Shown: positions 44,216 through 53,937, numbered from the stretch's first letter. The stretch is DNA of 64,000 bases from Plebeiibacterium sediminum (GCF_026013605.1 NZ_JAPDPJ010000028.1:1-64000); one strand, 5' to 3'. The notes: generated by a model from the letters alone, not told the origin. A program made the numbers and translations.

Positions 44216-46699
44216 ATGAGACAGTTATGTTTTTGGGCGTTAGCCTTATTGGTAATATTTCAATCCTGTACGCAAAAAGAATCAGAGGGGTTTGTGGTGT
44301 CAGAATCTTCAAAATCAACGAGGATTGTAATAAGTAATCAATGTGATTCTCTTATTGGATGGGCCATTGAAGATGTTGCAGCATCTATGAAAAGTATTAC
44401 AGGAAGTGAAATCACTCTTGTTGAAACCAGCATAATTCCAACTCAAAAAAACAATGAACCATGTTTGATTATAGGACAGTTTTCGGATTCATTAATTCAG
44501 AAATCAGGTTGTTATAAAGCAGAGGATTTTACAAATAAGTGGGAACAATTTCAAATTAAAAACATAGATAACCAGCTATTTATTGTTGGAAGTGACGTGA
44601 GAGGTGTTGTATATGGTATTTTCGATATGGCCGAAAGAATAGGGATTTCTCCCTGGATCTGGTGGGCCGATGTTCAACCAACGCCTCAAAAACAACTAGC
44701 GCTTCAATTACCTGCAGAAGGCATCACTCAATCACCTTCGGTACAATACAGAGGGATCTTTTTAAATGATGAGGACTGGGGATTGCATCCCTGGGCAGCA
44801 AAAACATTTGAGCCGGAAACCAATGATATCGGACCTAAAACCTATGAAAAGATATTTCAGTTGTTGTTAAAGCTCAAAGCCAATACCATTTGGCCAGCCA
44901 TGCATCCTTGCACTAAAGCTTTTTACACCATTGAGGGAAACAAGGAAATAGCCCGAAAATATCATATTATGGTCAGTACTTCGCATGCAGAACCTATGAT
45001 GCGAAATAATGTGGATGAGTGGAAACACGATGAAAGAGGTGATTTTAATTATTTTACCAATAGCAACAATGTAAAGCAATACTGGCAGGAACGTATTGAT
45101 GAGCTGATTCCAGGCAAAGATCATTTTATTGCAACTATTGGAATGCGTGGTGTTCACGATGGTAAAATGGAAGGGAATGCCACCACAGAACAGAAAATAG
45201 AAATGCTTGGTGAAATTGTGGATACACAGCGTAAAATTATGGCGAATAGCTTTAATAGTGCAGAAGATAGTGTTCCTCAGTTATTTATTCCTTACAAGGA
45301 AGTGTTGGATTTGTATAATAAAGGATTCCGAGTGCCTGATGATGTTACCTTAATGTGGACCGATGACAATTATGGTTATATCCGCAGGTTTAGTAATGAT
45401 GAAGAACAAAAAAGAAGTGGTGGAAGTGGAGTTTATTACCATTTGAGTTATTGGGGGCGTCCTCATGATTACTTGTGGTTAAGCACAACATCACCGGCTT
45501 TAACATGGTACGAAATGAATCGTGCCTATCAAAACGGAGCAGATAAAATATGGATTGCCAATGTTGGTGATATTAAGCCAACAGAGTACAATATGGAGTT
45601 GTTTTTAGACATGGCCTGGGATATCAATTCTGTAACTGAAAATAACCTGTCGGATCACATGTTCCAATGGGCAAAACGTGAGTTTGGAGCAGAAAATGCT
45701 TCTGCCATTAGTCATATTATGGATGAATATTACCATTTGGCTTTTTTGCGCAGACCAGAGTTTATGGGATGGAGCAGGACAGAGCCAACCACACAAACCT
45801 ATCTATCGCAATTTAATACCCGGGCAAACGGAAACGAGTTGCAAAAAAGGATAGATCGTTATACGGCTATAGTGAGGGGGGTGGATAAGATAAAACAATA
45901 CATTCCGGAAATGAAGCAAGATGCATTTTTTGAGTTGGTAGAATATCCGGTGAAAGCAGCATCGTTAATGAATGAAAAGTTTCTGTATTATCAATTAGCT
46001 GCAGAAGCAGATACAAAAAAGGCTCAGGATGCATATTATCAAAAATCAACAGATGCATATAATGAAATTAAGGTTATTACCGACTATTATAATCAGAAAC
46101 TTGCAAATGGTAAGTGGATGAATATGATGGATATGCAACCCAGAAATTTACCAGCCTTTAAAATGCCATTAAAACCAGAATCATTGACTAAAGATGTTGC
46201 AGCTCCAAAGCGTACTGTAAAGCCTCAGTTTATCCAGTCGGCAACATATACAAAAGCTGTGGCTCCAACACCATATCATTGGATTTCGGTTGAAGGACTG
46301 GGGTATAGTAAGCAAGCTATTACAGTTTATCCATTCAACAACCATACATTTGATGATTCAGCGGCTTATGTAAGCTATGATATAGAAATACCTGAAACCG
46401 GTAACTACGATATAGAAATCAGATGTTTGCCAACACATTCTAACGAGTTCAATCATCAATTATCTGTTCAGGTAGGTACTTTTGAAAAGCAAAACTTCCT
46501 GTTAAATACAAAAGGGAGAAGCAATGCCTGGAAAGATAATGTTTTGAGAAATTACACTGCCGTACATTACAAATTATCAGATATAGAAGCAGGAAAATAT
46601 ACTTTAAAACTTGGCGTAAATCAAACAGGTATTGTCATAGATCAAATAGCCGTGAATCCTGAAAATACAATTCCCTATTATGAAATTCCGGTTGAATAG
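44216..46699 (+). CDS. GH115 alpha-glucuronidase lipoprotein
   Basis: The 827-residue protein has a lipoprotein signal (MRQLCFWALALLVIFQSC, lipobox FQSC) and the GH115 core: GVVYGIFDMAERIGISPWIWWADVQP, RGIFLNDEDWGLHPWA, LKANTIWPAMHPCTKAFY, STSHAEPMMRNN and MRGVHDGKMEG, with a beta-rich C-terminal domain. GH115 enzymes remove alpha-1,2-linked (4-O-methyl)glucuronic acid from xylan or related polymers. The ATG at 44216 precedes the signal directly; an upstream GTG in frame is not needed. Probable target of the hybrid sensor upstream; a terminator follows. Confidence 0.9.
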   Translation: MRQLCFWALALLVIFQSCTQKESEGFVVSESSKSTRIVISNQCDSLIGWAIEDVAASMKSITGSEITLVETSIIPTQKNNEPCLIIGQFSDSLIQKSGCYKAEDFTNKWEQFQIKNIDNQLFIVGSDVRGVVYGIFDMAERIGISPWIWWADVQPTPQKQLALQLPAEGITQSPSVQYRGIFLNDEDWGLHPWAAKTFEPETNDIGPKTYEKIFQLLLKLKANTIWPAMHPCTKAFYTIEGNKEIARKYHIMVSTSHAEPMMRNNVDEWKHDERGDFNYFTNSNNVKQYWQERIDELIPGKDHFIATIGMRGVHDGKMEGNATTEQKIEMLGEIVDTQRKIMANSFNSAEDSVPQLFIPYKEVLDLYNKGFRVPDDVTLMWTDDNYGYIRRFSNDEEQKRSGGSGVYYHLSYWGRPHDYLWLSTTSPALTWYEMNRAYQNGADKIWIANVGDIKPTEYNMELFLDMAWDINSVTENNLSDHMFQWAKREFGAENASAISHIMDEYYHLAFLRRPEFMGWSRTEPTTQTYLSQFNTRANGNELQKRIDRYTAIVRGVDKIKQYIPEMKQDAFFELVEYPVKAASLMNEKFLYYQLAAEADTKKAQDAYYQKSTDAYNEIKVITDYYNQKLANGKWMNMMDMQPRNLPAFKMPLKPESLTKDVAAPKRTVKPQFIQSATYTKAVAPTPYHWISVEGLGYSKQAITVYPFNNHTFDDSAAYVSYDIEIPETGNYDIEIRCLPTHSNEFNHQLSVQVGTFEKQNFLLNTKGRSNAWKDNVLRNYTAVHYKLSDIEAGKYTLKLGVNQTGIVIDQIAVNPENTIPYYEIPVE

Positions 46700-46765
46700 A
46701 TAGTATAGATTTTATTACGACATAAAAAGAGATCCGTTTTATATCAGCCTATAAATATGAGATCA

Positions 46766-46803
46766 TCAGCAGGAGCAGTGGAAATACTGCTCCTGTTTTT
46801 GTA
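46766..46803 (+). terminator. Terminator after GH115
   Basis: CAGGAGCAGT and ACTGCTCCTG are perfect 10-bp arms around a short loop, followed by TTTTTGT. It ends the GH115 transcript ~70 bp after the stop. Confidence 0.8.
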
Positions 46804-47048
46804 TAATGACATATAGTTCATTCTTTACCTATTTCTTCTTAAAAATAAATCCTAGTATTTGGATTCATTTATAATAAGATAAAAATCCGTTATATAACAT
46901 CAGTGTTTAAAATAATAACTATTTTAGCTAGCCGTTAGCCTAAATGCAAAGGTTAAATAAGTCGCAGTATTTGAGGGTTGGTGAAATAGTATCAGTTAAA
47001 TTAAGTAATGAATTGAATCCAAGTAAATAATTATAATTAAAATTTATT
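46804..47048. other. Noncoding AT-rich DNA before an accessory gene block
   Basis: No gene or clear regulatory motif is visible between the GH115 terminator and the gene at 47049. A short word TAGCTAGCC with TTAGCC nearby (46925-46940) is the only local self-similarity I noted. Confidence 0.3.
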
Positions 47049-47645
47049 ATGATACGTGAGCTACAGGAAGAACAAGAACAATGGAAAATATGGCCACCAT
47101 ATGAAGTATTCTATATTGAAAGTTTATTGACCAAAACAAAATCTGCTATTGGGGATTACGAACTCTTGGATAAAGTAATTACCACTCCAACATTATTTGA
47201 GGAAAATCCTAATATACTAATAGACTTATCTGAAAATATTATTAATCAGGGAGCTGGAATTTCAAGATATCTATTTCCTGCTCGTTACAAAGGAACAAGA
47301 AATAGAATACACAAACTACGAGGGGAAAAATTAAGAGAATTTCTTCATGTTGGTGAAAATAGTCCTTTGGAACATCGTTTTGTGCGAGATTATGCAGAAC
47401 ACTTTGATGAAAAGCTTGATATATTTTTATCTAAACCAATTAAAGGAAATTTTATCCCATCTAGAGTTGTTTTTGACGCACAAGAATTAGATAATGTTAC
47501 TTTTGTTTTTCGAGCGTATGTGGTGAATGAGTTCAAATTCATATGTTTAGAAAAGCAAATCTGTATATTACCTATTATTAAAGAAATATATAGAATTCAT
47601 AATTTATTAATTGGTTTTATAAATAATGGAGGAAGACTCCAGTAG
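47049..47645 (+). CDS. Hypothetical protein
   Basis: The 198-residue protein has no signal peptide and mixed alpha/beta composition. The middle is basic (RYLFPARYKGTRNRIHKLRGEKLREFLHVG) and the C-terminus is hydrophobic-alternating (ILPIIKEIYRIHNLLIGFI). I do not recognise the family. It is the first of a series of small plus-strand genes with no obvious shared pathway and is followed directly by one copy of a long dispersed repeat. Confidence 0.5.
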   Translation: MIRELQEEQEQWKIWPPYEVFYIESLLTKTKSAIGDYELLDKVITTPTLFEENPNILIDLSENIINQGAGISRYLFPARYKGTRNRIHKLRGEKLREFLHVGENSPLEHRFVRDYAEHFDEKLDIFLSKPIKGNFIPSRVVFDAQELDNVTFVFRAYVVNEFKFICLEKQICILPIIKEIYRIHNLLIGFINNGGRLQ

Positions 47646-48010
47646 GCACGCAAATATGAATTACTCATCGGAGCTGTTCGTTAGTTTTTGCAAACCGTGC
47701 ACTAAACAAGTAGGAAATAAAATACAAGAGCTTCAATTTAAAAAGTTGTGGCTCTTTTTGTATTATGAAAGACATTGTATTCCGGTTTTTACATATAAAG
47801 TCTGTAATTAAATTTCTTGCTCGTTGTTGGAGTTGAGTAATGCTTATGCCCATTGAAATAACATAGAATTTAGGATGTACTGCTTTACTCCTTAAAATAT
47901 GATGTATATTCGTTCGGATATTTAAAAAGAAATAAAAACAGTACCATATAAGAACGATATAGACAATGTTTTTAACGTTATGTTATGGGCACATGTCAAG
48001 AACGTACTGC
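47646..48010 (+). repeat. Long dispersed repeat, copy A
   Basis: About 360 bp resembling 58054-58413, with long identical blocks such as CGGTTTTTACATATAAAGTC and ATGTATATTCGTTCG. It contains a terminator-like stem (AAGAGCTTCAA/TTGTGGCTCTT plus T run, ~47731-47762) and AT-rich sequence that could carry a promoter. It lies between the stop of the 47049 gene and the start of the 48023 gene. No protein is encoded. Confidence 0.65.
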
Positions 48011-48022
48011 TAATTATAAATC

Positions 48023-48853
48023 ATGAGTAATATATTTAAGAATCTATTTGGAGGAAAAGGAAAGAAAAAAGCTGAATCTCATTTTGATAAGTATCGAGCA
48101 GAATTGATAACAGAAAACTTATCGACATATAATGATTTACTTATATTAGTCAAACCATTGATTAAGAAAGCAACAAAACTGATTGTTCAGAAACCTTCAA
48201 TACAACCAGAAAATTCTCAATTGAAATCACATTTTGGTGGACAGCCATACTTTGAGAGAAATGAAGAATGGCCCAAGAATAAAAAGGGAAAGCACTTAGA
48301 TTTTATTTTTCAAGTTTTTAATACTGGAGACAATGGTCTTCCTGATAATCTTAAGTTGATTCAATTTTATTATGACTTTGAGGAATTTACATGGGATTCA
48401 GACTCTGATGGTTGGTTGTTGAAGACCTATGATGCTATAGATGAAGAAAACATAAAAATGATTTCTCGACCATCAGAACTTGAAAAATCTAAATATTGTG
48501 ATCTAACATTCCAACAAATTGAATCACTACCTGATTGGGAAGGGATTGAGGTTCATAGTTTCAATGCTAATAAGCTTTCCTGCATTTTAAATGAAGATAA
48601 ACCGTGGGAGAATTATAGAAAGGTTTGCGAAGATTTGATCGGTGAATTGGACTTTCAAAGTCAGATTGGTGGGTACCCCAAATGGGTTCAGGGTGAAAGT
48701 ACTCCAAACAAACCTGATGGAGAAGCAATGGATTTATTATTTCAGATTGATTCAGAAGAAAACGCTGATATAATGTGGGGCGATTCTGGACTTATCTACG
48801 TATTTTATGACAAAGAAACTAAACGGAATGAATTTACCCTTCAATGTTATTAA
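48023..48853 (+). CDS. DUF1963 (YwqG-like) protein
   Basis: The 276-residue protein matches the DUF1963/YwqG family: LKSHFGGQPYFERNEEWPKNKKGKHLDFIFQV, later SQIGGYPKWVQGE, and the C-terminal LLFQIDSEENADIMWGDSGLIYVFY. Residues 1-~50 are a basic helix (FGGKGKKKAESHFDKYRAE). It is a cytoplasmic beta-rich protein; some relatives neighbour polymorphic-toxin genes, but no toxin is visible here. It starts just after dispersed repeat copy A. Confidence 0.85.
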   Translation: MSNIFKNLFGGKGKKKAESHFDKYRAELITENLSTYNDLLILVKPLIKKATKLIVQKPSIQPENSQLKSHFGGQPYFERNEEWPKNKKGKHLDFIFQVFNTGDNGLPDNLKLIQFYYDFEEFTWDSDSDGWLLKTYDAIDEENIKMISRPSELEKSKYCDLTFQQIESLPDWEGIEVHSFNANKLSCILNEDKPWENYRKVCEDLIGELDFQSQIGGYPKWVQGESTPNKPDGEAMDLLFQIDSEENADIMWGDSGLIYVFYDKETKRNEFTLQCY

Positions 48854-49032
48854 TAATTAGTCAATACGACAGACTAAATATGCAAAAATGCACAAAGAGG
48901 TGCGTAATCTGGCCAAAAAGCATTACATTTTCATTTCAACAGTTGGTTAGATAATGAAGCTTTCAAAAGCGTACTTTGTTTATTATTTACCACAGGTAGT
49001 TCATTTTTAAAATATCCTGCAAAATTGAAATA

Positions 49033-49515
49033 ATGAATATAAAAAGACTTGATAAAGACGATTATAAAAAACTACAAGGTTCAGATAATGATTTGGAGGT
49101 TAATCAAAATCATGTGATTCTTAGATTTATTGGTTTTGATTTTGATCCAAATGAAATTACAGAAAGGTTACAATTGAAACCGCTTTCAATAGCACGGAAA
49201 GGAGAAGATTATTTTGTCGGGAAAAGGAAGGTTAAAAAAACTTGGGAATACAATCATTGGGACTATGAACTAAAAACAAAGACCAATGCTTTCATTGGCG
49301 AAACAATAACTGAATTCTTTGAAAATATTATTGAACCAAGACTTGAATTGATAAAAGAGATTAGTCGTAAAAGCGATATAACTCAATTGATAATTGTTCA
49401 ATATTATTATACAGGCTGTAATCCAGGATTTGCATTTGAAAAAAAACAAGTGAAAATTTTAGCGGATATAAATGCTGAGATTGATATGGATATTTATTGT
49501 TTAAGTAAGGAATAA
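49033..49515 (+). CDS. DUF4279 family protein
   Basis: The 160-residue acidic protein matches DUF4279: HVILRFIGFDFDPNEITERLQLKP, then KTWEYNHWDYELKTK and a conserved C-terminal LIIVQYYYTGCNPGFAFEKKQVKILADINAEIDMDIY. These proteins often occur in clusters of small accessory genes; function is unknown. No signal peptide. About 180 bp separate it from the DUF1963 gene. Confidence 0.78.
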   Translation: MNIKRLDKDDYKKLQGSDNDLEVNQNHVILRFIGFDFDPNEITERLQLKPLSIARKGEDYFVGKRKVKKTWEYNHWDYELKTKTNAFIGETITEFFENIIEPRLELIKEISRKSDITQLIIVQYYYTGCNPGFAFEKKQVKILADINAEIDMDIYCLSKE

Positions 49516-49577
49516 CCGTTGCATCTATTCAAATTGAAGAAAATTTTTAAACAGAATAAACAAGACTAAAATCAGCA

Positions 49578-50279
49578 TTGGACTTGTTACATAAAAATAT
49601 AACAACAACAGAAATAGCTCACAAATTTGATTTTAGTGATATTTCCTCGTTTTCACGAACCTTTAAGAAATACTATGGAATTAGTCCTACTCAGTTTAAA
49701 AAGCAAAACCCAAACAAGTTTAGCAAGATTCGTCAACTTAAAAGCAAGATAGGACAAGAATATCCTGATTACGAAAAATATATTTGCATCATTAATCATC
49801 TTAAAATTTGGATACAAATGAATGCTAAAATCGAAATTAAAGAAATGCCAAAAATGGATTTGGCATATGTTTCAAGTTTGGGACCACAAAACCTTGAGCA
49901 GGCTTATGGAAAACTCATTCAATGGGCAACGCCTCAAGGGTTGATGACAGAGCAAACAAAACCAGTTACCATTTATCATGATAGTTTTAAAGTAACAGCG
50001 CACGATAAAGTAAGAATGAGCGCATGCTTATTATTAAATAAACCGGTTAAAACAGAAGGCGAAATAGGGTTGACAACAATAGAGGCAGGAAAATTTATTG
50101 TAGGAAGCTTTGAAATTGACTTAAGTGAGTTTGAAAAAGCATGGACCGGTTTATTTGTGTGGATGAACCAGAACGGCTATAAAAAAGCAGATAGAGAACC
50201 TTTTGAGATATATCATAATAATTTTAATGATCATCCTGATGGCAAAGCAATTGTAGACTTTTATATTCCGATTGAGTAA
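49578..50279 (+). CDS. 5'-truncated AraC-type regulator with GyrI-like domain
   Basis: Residues 1-~45 are only the second helix-turn-helix of an AraC domain (LHKNITTTEIAHKFDFSDISSFSRTFKKYYGISPTQFKKQNP); the rest (~85-233) is a GyrI-like effector domain. The frame begins at TTG because no ATG precedes it, and homology continues upstream (RLKSALDLL) to a stop at 49557, so the first HTH was lost. The internal ATG at ~49818 (MNAKIEIKEMPKM) could still yield an isolated GyrI-like domain. Treat as a remnant or a converted small-ligand-binding protein. Confidence 0.6.
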   Translation: MDLLHKNITTTEIAHKFDFSDISSFSRTFKKYYGISPTQFKKQNPNKFSKIRQLKSKIGQEYPDYEKYICIINHLKIWIQMNAKIEIKEMPKMDLAYVSSLGPQNLEQAYGKLIQWATPQGLMTEQTKPVTIYHDSFKVTAHDKVRMSACLLLNKPVKTEGEIGLTTIEAGKFIVGSFEIDLSEFEKAWTGLFVWMNQNGYKKADREPFEIYHNNFNDHPDGKAIVDFYIPIE

Positions 50280-50328
50280 AAATTAATACCTTTTCATTTT
50301 TCAAAAACAAACAAAACATAAAAGCTAT

Positions 50329-51183
50329 ATGCCGGCAAATTTATCGGAGCGCAAAGAAGCATGGAATTCAATTATAATTTTCCTTTTGATAGTTACAGTT
50401 TTAAGTTCCTTATTTCATTATGCAATCGTTAATCTATATCCTTCACGCATTTATATTGGTGGTTTAATGTGGTGTCCTGCCATAGCTGCCATTATAACCC
50501 TAAAACTGAAGAAAAGACCAATTTCTTCCTTAAACTGGAATTGGGGAGACTGGAGGTATATCCGAATATCATATCTTATTCCTGCTTTATATGGCGTCAT
50601 CACTTATATACTGATCTGGATTTTTGGTTTTGGAAGTTTAGCCAATGTAGAAGCCATTACAAATTGGGCAAAAGAACTAGGTTTGGTTGGAATAGGATCA
50701 TTAAATCCAACATCGATAATAATCGTAGCCATTTTCTTATTAGGAACTATTGAAGTAATAAGAGCGGCAGCAACAACCTTAGGAGAAGAGATCGGATGGA
50801 GAGGGTTTTTTATTTACGAATTAAGGAAAGTACTTTCATTTACAGGCGTCGCACTTTTTAGCGGAATTATTTGGGCTACCTGGCATTGGCCTTTAATCGT
50901 TTATTACGGCAATAATGTACTATTAGAATTGGCTACATTTTATGTTGTTATTGTGTCCATGTCATTTATTATGACTTACTACACTTTTAAATCAAAAAGC
51001 CTATGGCCGGCAGTAATTTTTCACGCAGTAAGTAATGTGTATATTCAAAAAATATTACCGGAGTTAACCATTAAAAATGAGGGAACAGAACATTGGATAG
51101 GAGAAAACGGGATTATGTTTGCAATTGTAACTTTTGTTTTTGGAATATACTATTGGAGAAAAGCCGTAAAAGAAAAATTATAA
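50329..51183 (+). CDS. CPBP intramembrane metalloprotease
   Basis: The 284-residue membrane protein has about eight hydrophobic helices and the CPBP (Abi/CAAX protease-like) motifs: EEIGWRGFFIYEL (EExxxR), ATWHWPLIVYYGNN (the second motif with His) and HAVSNVY (third His/Asn motif). It probably cleaves a membrane or prenylated substrate; roles in bacteriocin maturation or immunity are common, but the partner is not known here. The next gene begins 6 bp later. Confidence 0.85.
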   Translation: MPANLSERKEAWNSIIIFLLIVTVLSSLFHYAIVNLYPSRIYIGGLMWCPAIAAIITLKLKKRPISSLNWNWGDWRYIRISYLIPALYGVITYILIWIFGFGSLANVEAITNWAKELGLVGIGSLNPTSIIIVAIFLLGTIEVIRAAATTLGEEIGWRGFFIYELRKVLSFTGVALFSGIIWATWHWPLIVYYGNNVLLELATFYVVIVSMSFIMTYYTFKSKSLWPAVIFHAVSNVYIQKILPELTIKNEGTEHWIGENGIMFAIVTFVFGIYYWRKAVKEKL

Positions 51184-51189
51184 GAGAGG

Positions 51190-51729
51190 ATGTATAGAAA
51201 TTTTAATAACTATGAAATAAAAGGACGAAGAATTAAAACTACAAGATTTTCCTTATATGATGTCATCAGTATTATAGTATATATATTATTAATAGTATTT
51301 ATAGCCTATAAGGGTGTTTATAAATCTAGTAGTGAAAGTACAGGAAAATGGCTTATTGCTTATTCATTTGGTACACCACTTTTTTTATATATAGTTAATT
51401 ATAAGTCATTGAGAAATATTCGTATTTATTTAATATGGATTACTATTTCAATATTTCATCTTGTACTGTATAATAAATTGCAAGGATTTGAAAGTTTAAG
51501 TACACATGGAGGTCATTCAGCAAATGGATTGCAATACACTATTGTATATTTAATTTTATGGCAACTTTTACGCGTGATTTATTATAAGATAACTAAAATG
51601 GAATTAGTAGCACCCATGAGAGGGAGTTATTATGATTATTTTGACTGTAGAAAGTTGAGTATCCTTGACTATACTGCATTCATAATTTATATGGGAGTTT
51701 TTATATTTCTAACAGTAAATTGTATATAA
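51190..51729 (+). CDS. Hypothetical membrane protein
   Basis: The 179-residue protein has four to five hydrophobic segments (near 22-45, 58-76, 82-102, 118-138 and 160-178), a positively charged N-terminus and no signal peptidase motif. Family unknown. It follows the CPBP gene by 6 bp and may be its co-transcribed partner. Confidence 0.5.
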   Translation: MYRNFNNYEIKGRRIKTTRFSLYDVISIIVYILLIVFIAYKGVYKSSSESTGKWLIAYSFGTPLFLYIVNYKSLRNIRIYLIWITISIFHLVLYNKLQGFESLSTHGGHSANGLQYTIVYLILWQLLRVIYYKITKMELVAPMRGSYYDYFDCRKLSILDYTAFIIYMGVFIFLTVNCI

Positions 51730-51766
51730 TAATATAGCACCTCTTACAGTAATTTAAGCCAACCAT

Positions 51767-52411
51767 ATGTTTAAGATCATAATGTTTATTCTGGAAGGAA
51801 TTCTCTTTTCTGTTTGTGTATACGGGCAAAAAATAGATACCACAATCCATATAGATACCATAGTTGTTATTAAGGCAGAAAATATTCCAACAAAAGAAAT
51901 AAGTTTTGGAATACCTTATGGAAATATTTATATCACTAAAGCGCTGTTAATTGAAACTTGGGATAATGAACTGGCTTTAATTGAAGAAGAACTTGAAGAA
52001 AATACAAATCCGGAAGAATGGCTAATTGAAGAACATAAACGATCAGAAGAATATCTTGAGTTTGTGAAAAAGTACAAGCAGTTAGCTTTTCCTTATTTTA
52101 GTATTGACTATGATATAGATATACAAGAAGAAAATACGCCAAAGGACACATTATATGATATTGGATTTTATATACAGGAAATGGTATGTAAGATTATTGA
52201 TCTTGGAGAGTTTCAAATTATAGTAAATAATAAAAAGGTTAATGAAGTAGTTAAAGCAGATGTTAGGCGTACAACTAAATATTATGAAACCTATACTACC
52301 GAATACATTGTAAACGACTCCATACATTTTTGTAAAAGCATACCAAGAATCAGAACTGATTTTGTAGTTGATCGGGATAGTATGTATGTACCTCTGCCTC
52401 CCCAGGAATAG
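51767..52411 (+). CDS. Hypothetical secreted protein
   Basis: The 214-residue protein has a signal peptide (MFKIIMFILEGILFSVCVYGQ) and an acidic helical middle (EEELEENTNPEEWLIEEHKRSEEYLEF). No cysteines remain in the mature part except one in SIHFCK. I do not recognise the family. It follows the hypothetical membrane gene by ~38 bp, at the end of the accessory block. Confidence 0.5.
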   Translation: MFKIIMFILEGILFSVCVYGQKIDTTIHIDTIVVIKAENIPTKEISFGIPYGNIYITKALLIETWDNELALIEEELEENTNPEEWLIEEHKRSEEYLEFVKKYKQLAFPYFSIDYDIDIQEENTPKDTLYDIGFYIQEMVCKIIDLGEFQIIVNNKKVNEVVKADVRRTTKYYETYTTEYIVNDSIHFCKSIPRIRTDFVVDRDSMYVPLPPQE

Positions 52412-52683
52412 TTTTCCTTTATTGGTTGACAAAAAATCACAATTATCGTAACTTAAATAATTGCGAGGTAACAATTTTTATGTAATACAAAGTTACTTCA
52501 GGCTATATAACTATTGCTATTGAGCTGTTAACCCCAAGCAGTGATTTTTGCTTTTTCCAAGAAATCAGCCTAATCAAAAACTATTTATTATGATTTGATC
52601 ATTCTTAGTATCATGGATACATAAAGACTTTCTTATTTATAGCGCTGCGTGTGAACTGTTATAATAAACCATCATGATAATCT
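52412..52683. other. Noncoding gap before a T9SS cargo gene
   Basis: AT-rich with no supported gene. Weak candidates for -33/-7 elements exist but none fits well enough to name. It must hold the promoter of the 52684 gene. Confidence 0.3.
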
Positions 52684-53937
52684 ATGAAAAGATCTTTACT
52701 TGTCCTTTTAATGGTATTTACCTCTGTTTTTTGTTTTTCTCAAGCAGAATCAGATATTCTGAAACGATTATTTATTGGTCCAGAAGAATTAGTAAAACAA
52801 TCCGAAGAACTGATTTCTTTATCAGTTGATGCTGTATGGTATGCCAGTGGTGTTACTGGTTATACAACTACCACAGGAACGCTAACCCAAAATACTTCAA
52901 ATTATGATTTATGGACTTATTCGGCAAGTCCCAATGATAAAATGGTGTTAAACTATGCCAATGGAGATGTTATTGAGTTTATTTTTACTGAAATAGATGG
53001 TTTTGTAAATGGAGATGAGGAAGACTTTAAGCTATCACACGCCATGGATTTCACGTCATACATTTCCGGACAAATGAACCTTCGTATTCAAAGTCAGACA
53101 GGACCTCAAAACGACAGAATAGAATGGAGCAGGGTAATAACCGGAACCACAACGATTGATAACACATCCTTTACAGTGAATATTGTAAATGATGGATATA
53201 AAAATGTGGTTAATGAACATGGCATTGCACTTGGTGATTTTTATAATGAAACATCTGGAACTGTTATGGAATCAACTACTACTTATAATATTAATGAAAG
53301 TTACTTTACCCAGATAGGGCATAACAGTAACCAGGGAATTTATGTGCAATCAAGGCAGATAAAAAATAGTAATTCAGCTTCTGGAACATTCGGAACCTAT
53401 CAATATAGCAATGTAGATTGCTTCTGGGTAGGAGGAACCTCCCTGTATGAAGATGCTTATGAAGGTGTTTACAACGAAGTTATTGAAAATTACAACTGGA
53501 TGGCTCAGGGAAGTATATTTAAAAACGATGAATATTATGGAAGTGTAATATACGACAGGCCTATTGTTAATTATACCAGAGGGGCTTATATAATAGCTGA
53601 TTGTAATGGTGGTATCAAATACAATTTATACCCCGCACTTATTCCTACTGCTCTTTCTGTTCAATCAAATGAATATGCTGCTAATACAACGCTTAGCCTT
53701 TATCCAAATCCGGCAACTTCAACTGTAAATATTTTATTTGATATACCCGTAGCCTCAAAAGTAGAATTAGTATTGTTCAATCAAAATGGAACCAGAGTTA
53801 AAACCTTGGTTTCTGAAAATAAAGTGGCAGGTGAGAATGCTATCGATTGGCCAATAAATGATTTGCCGAGTGGAGTGTACTTATTGCAAATTTCAACAGC
53901 TCAAACTAAGATTACGCAAAAGCTGGTGAAATTGTAA
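52684..53937 (+). CDS. Secreted protein with type IX sorting domain
   Basis: The 417-residue protein starts with a signal peptide (MKRSLLVLLMVFTSVFCFSQ) and ends with a type A T9SS sorting domain (~340-417: LSLYPNPATSTVNILFDI, ending VYLLQISTAQTKITQKLVKL). The central part is beta-rich, Tyr/Asn/Thr-heavy and not recognised. It is exported through the Sec system and then secreted by the type IX pathway. A terminator follows. Confidence 0.85.
   Translation: MKRSLLVLLMVFTSVFCFSQAESDILKRLFIGPEELVKQSEELISLSVDAVWYASGVTGYTTTTGTLTQNTSNYDLWTYSASPNDKMVLNYANGDVIEFIFTEIDGFVNGDEEDFKLSHAMDFTSYISGQMNLRIQSQTGPQNDRIEWSRVITGTTTIDNTSFTVNIVNDGYKNVVNEHGIALGDFYNETSGTVMESTTTYNINESYFTQIGHNSNQGIYVQSRQIKNSNSASGTFGTYQYSNVDCFWVGGTSLYEDAYEGVYNEVIENYNWMAQGSIFKNDEYYGSVIYDRPIVNYTRGAYIIADCNGGIKYNLYPALIPTALSVQSNEYAANTTLSLYPNPATSTVNILFDIPVASKVELVLFNQNGTRVKTLVSENKVAGENAIDWPINDLPSGVYLLQISTAQTKITQKLVKL

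Noticed and set aside
44020-44337. 105-codon frame starting within the right 130-bp repeat
   Set aside because: It translates the repeat and then runs into the signal peptide region of GH115 in the wrong frame.
47646-48010. attC-like integron site in the dispersed repeat
   Set aside because: I saw short complementary words (TGCCCAT and ATGGGCA) but no GTTRRRY/RYYYAAC boxes at the right places, so it was kept only as a hypothesis.
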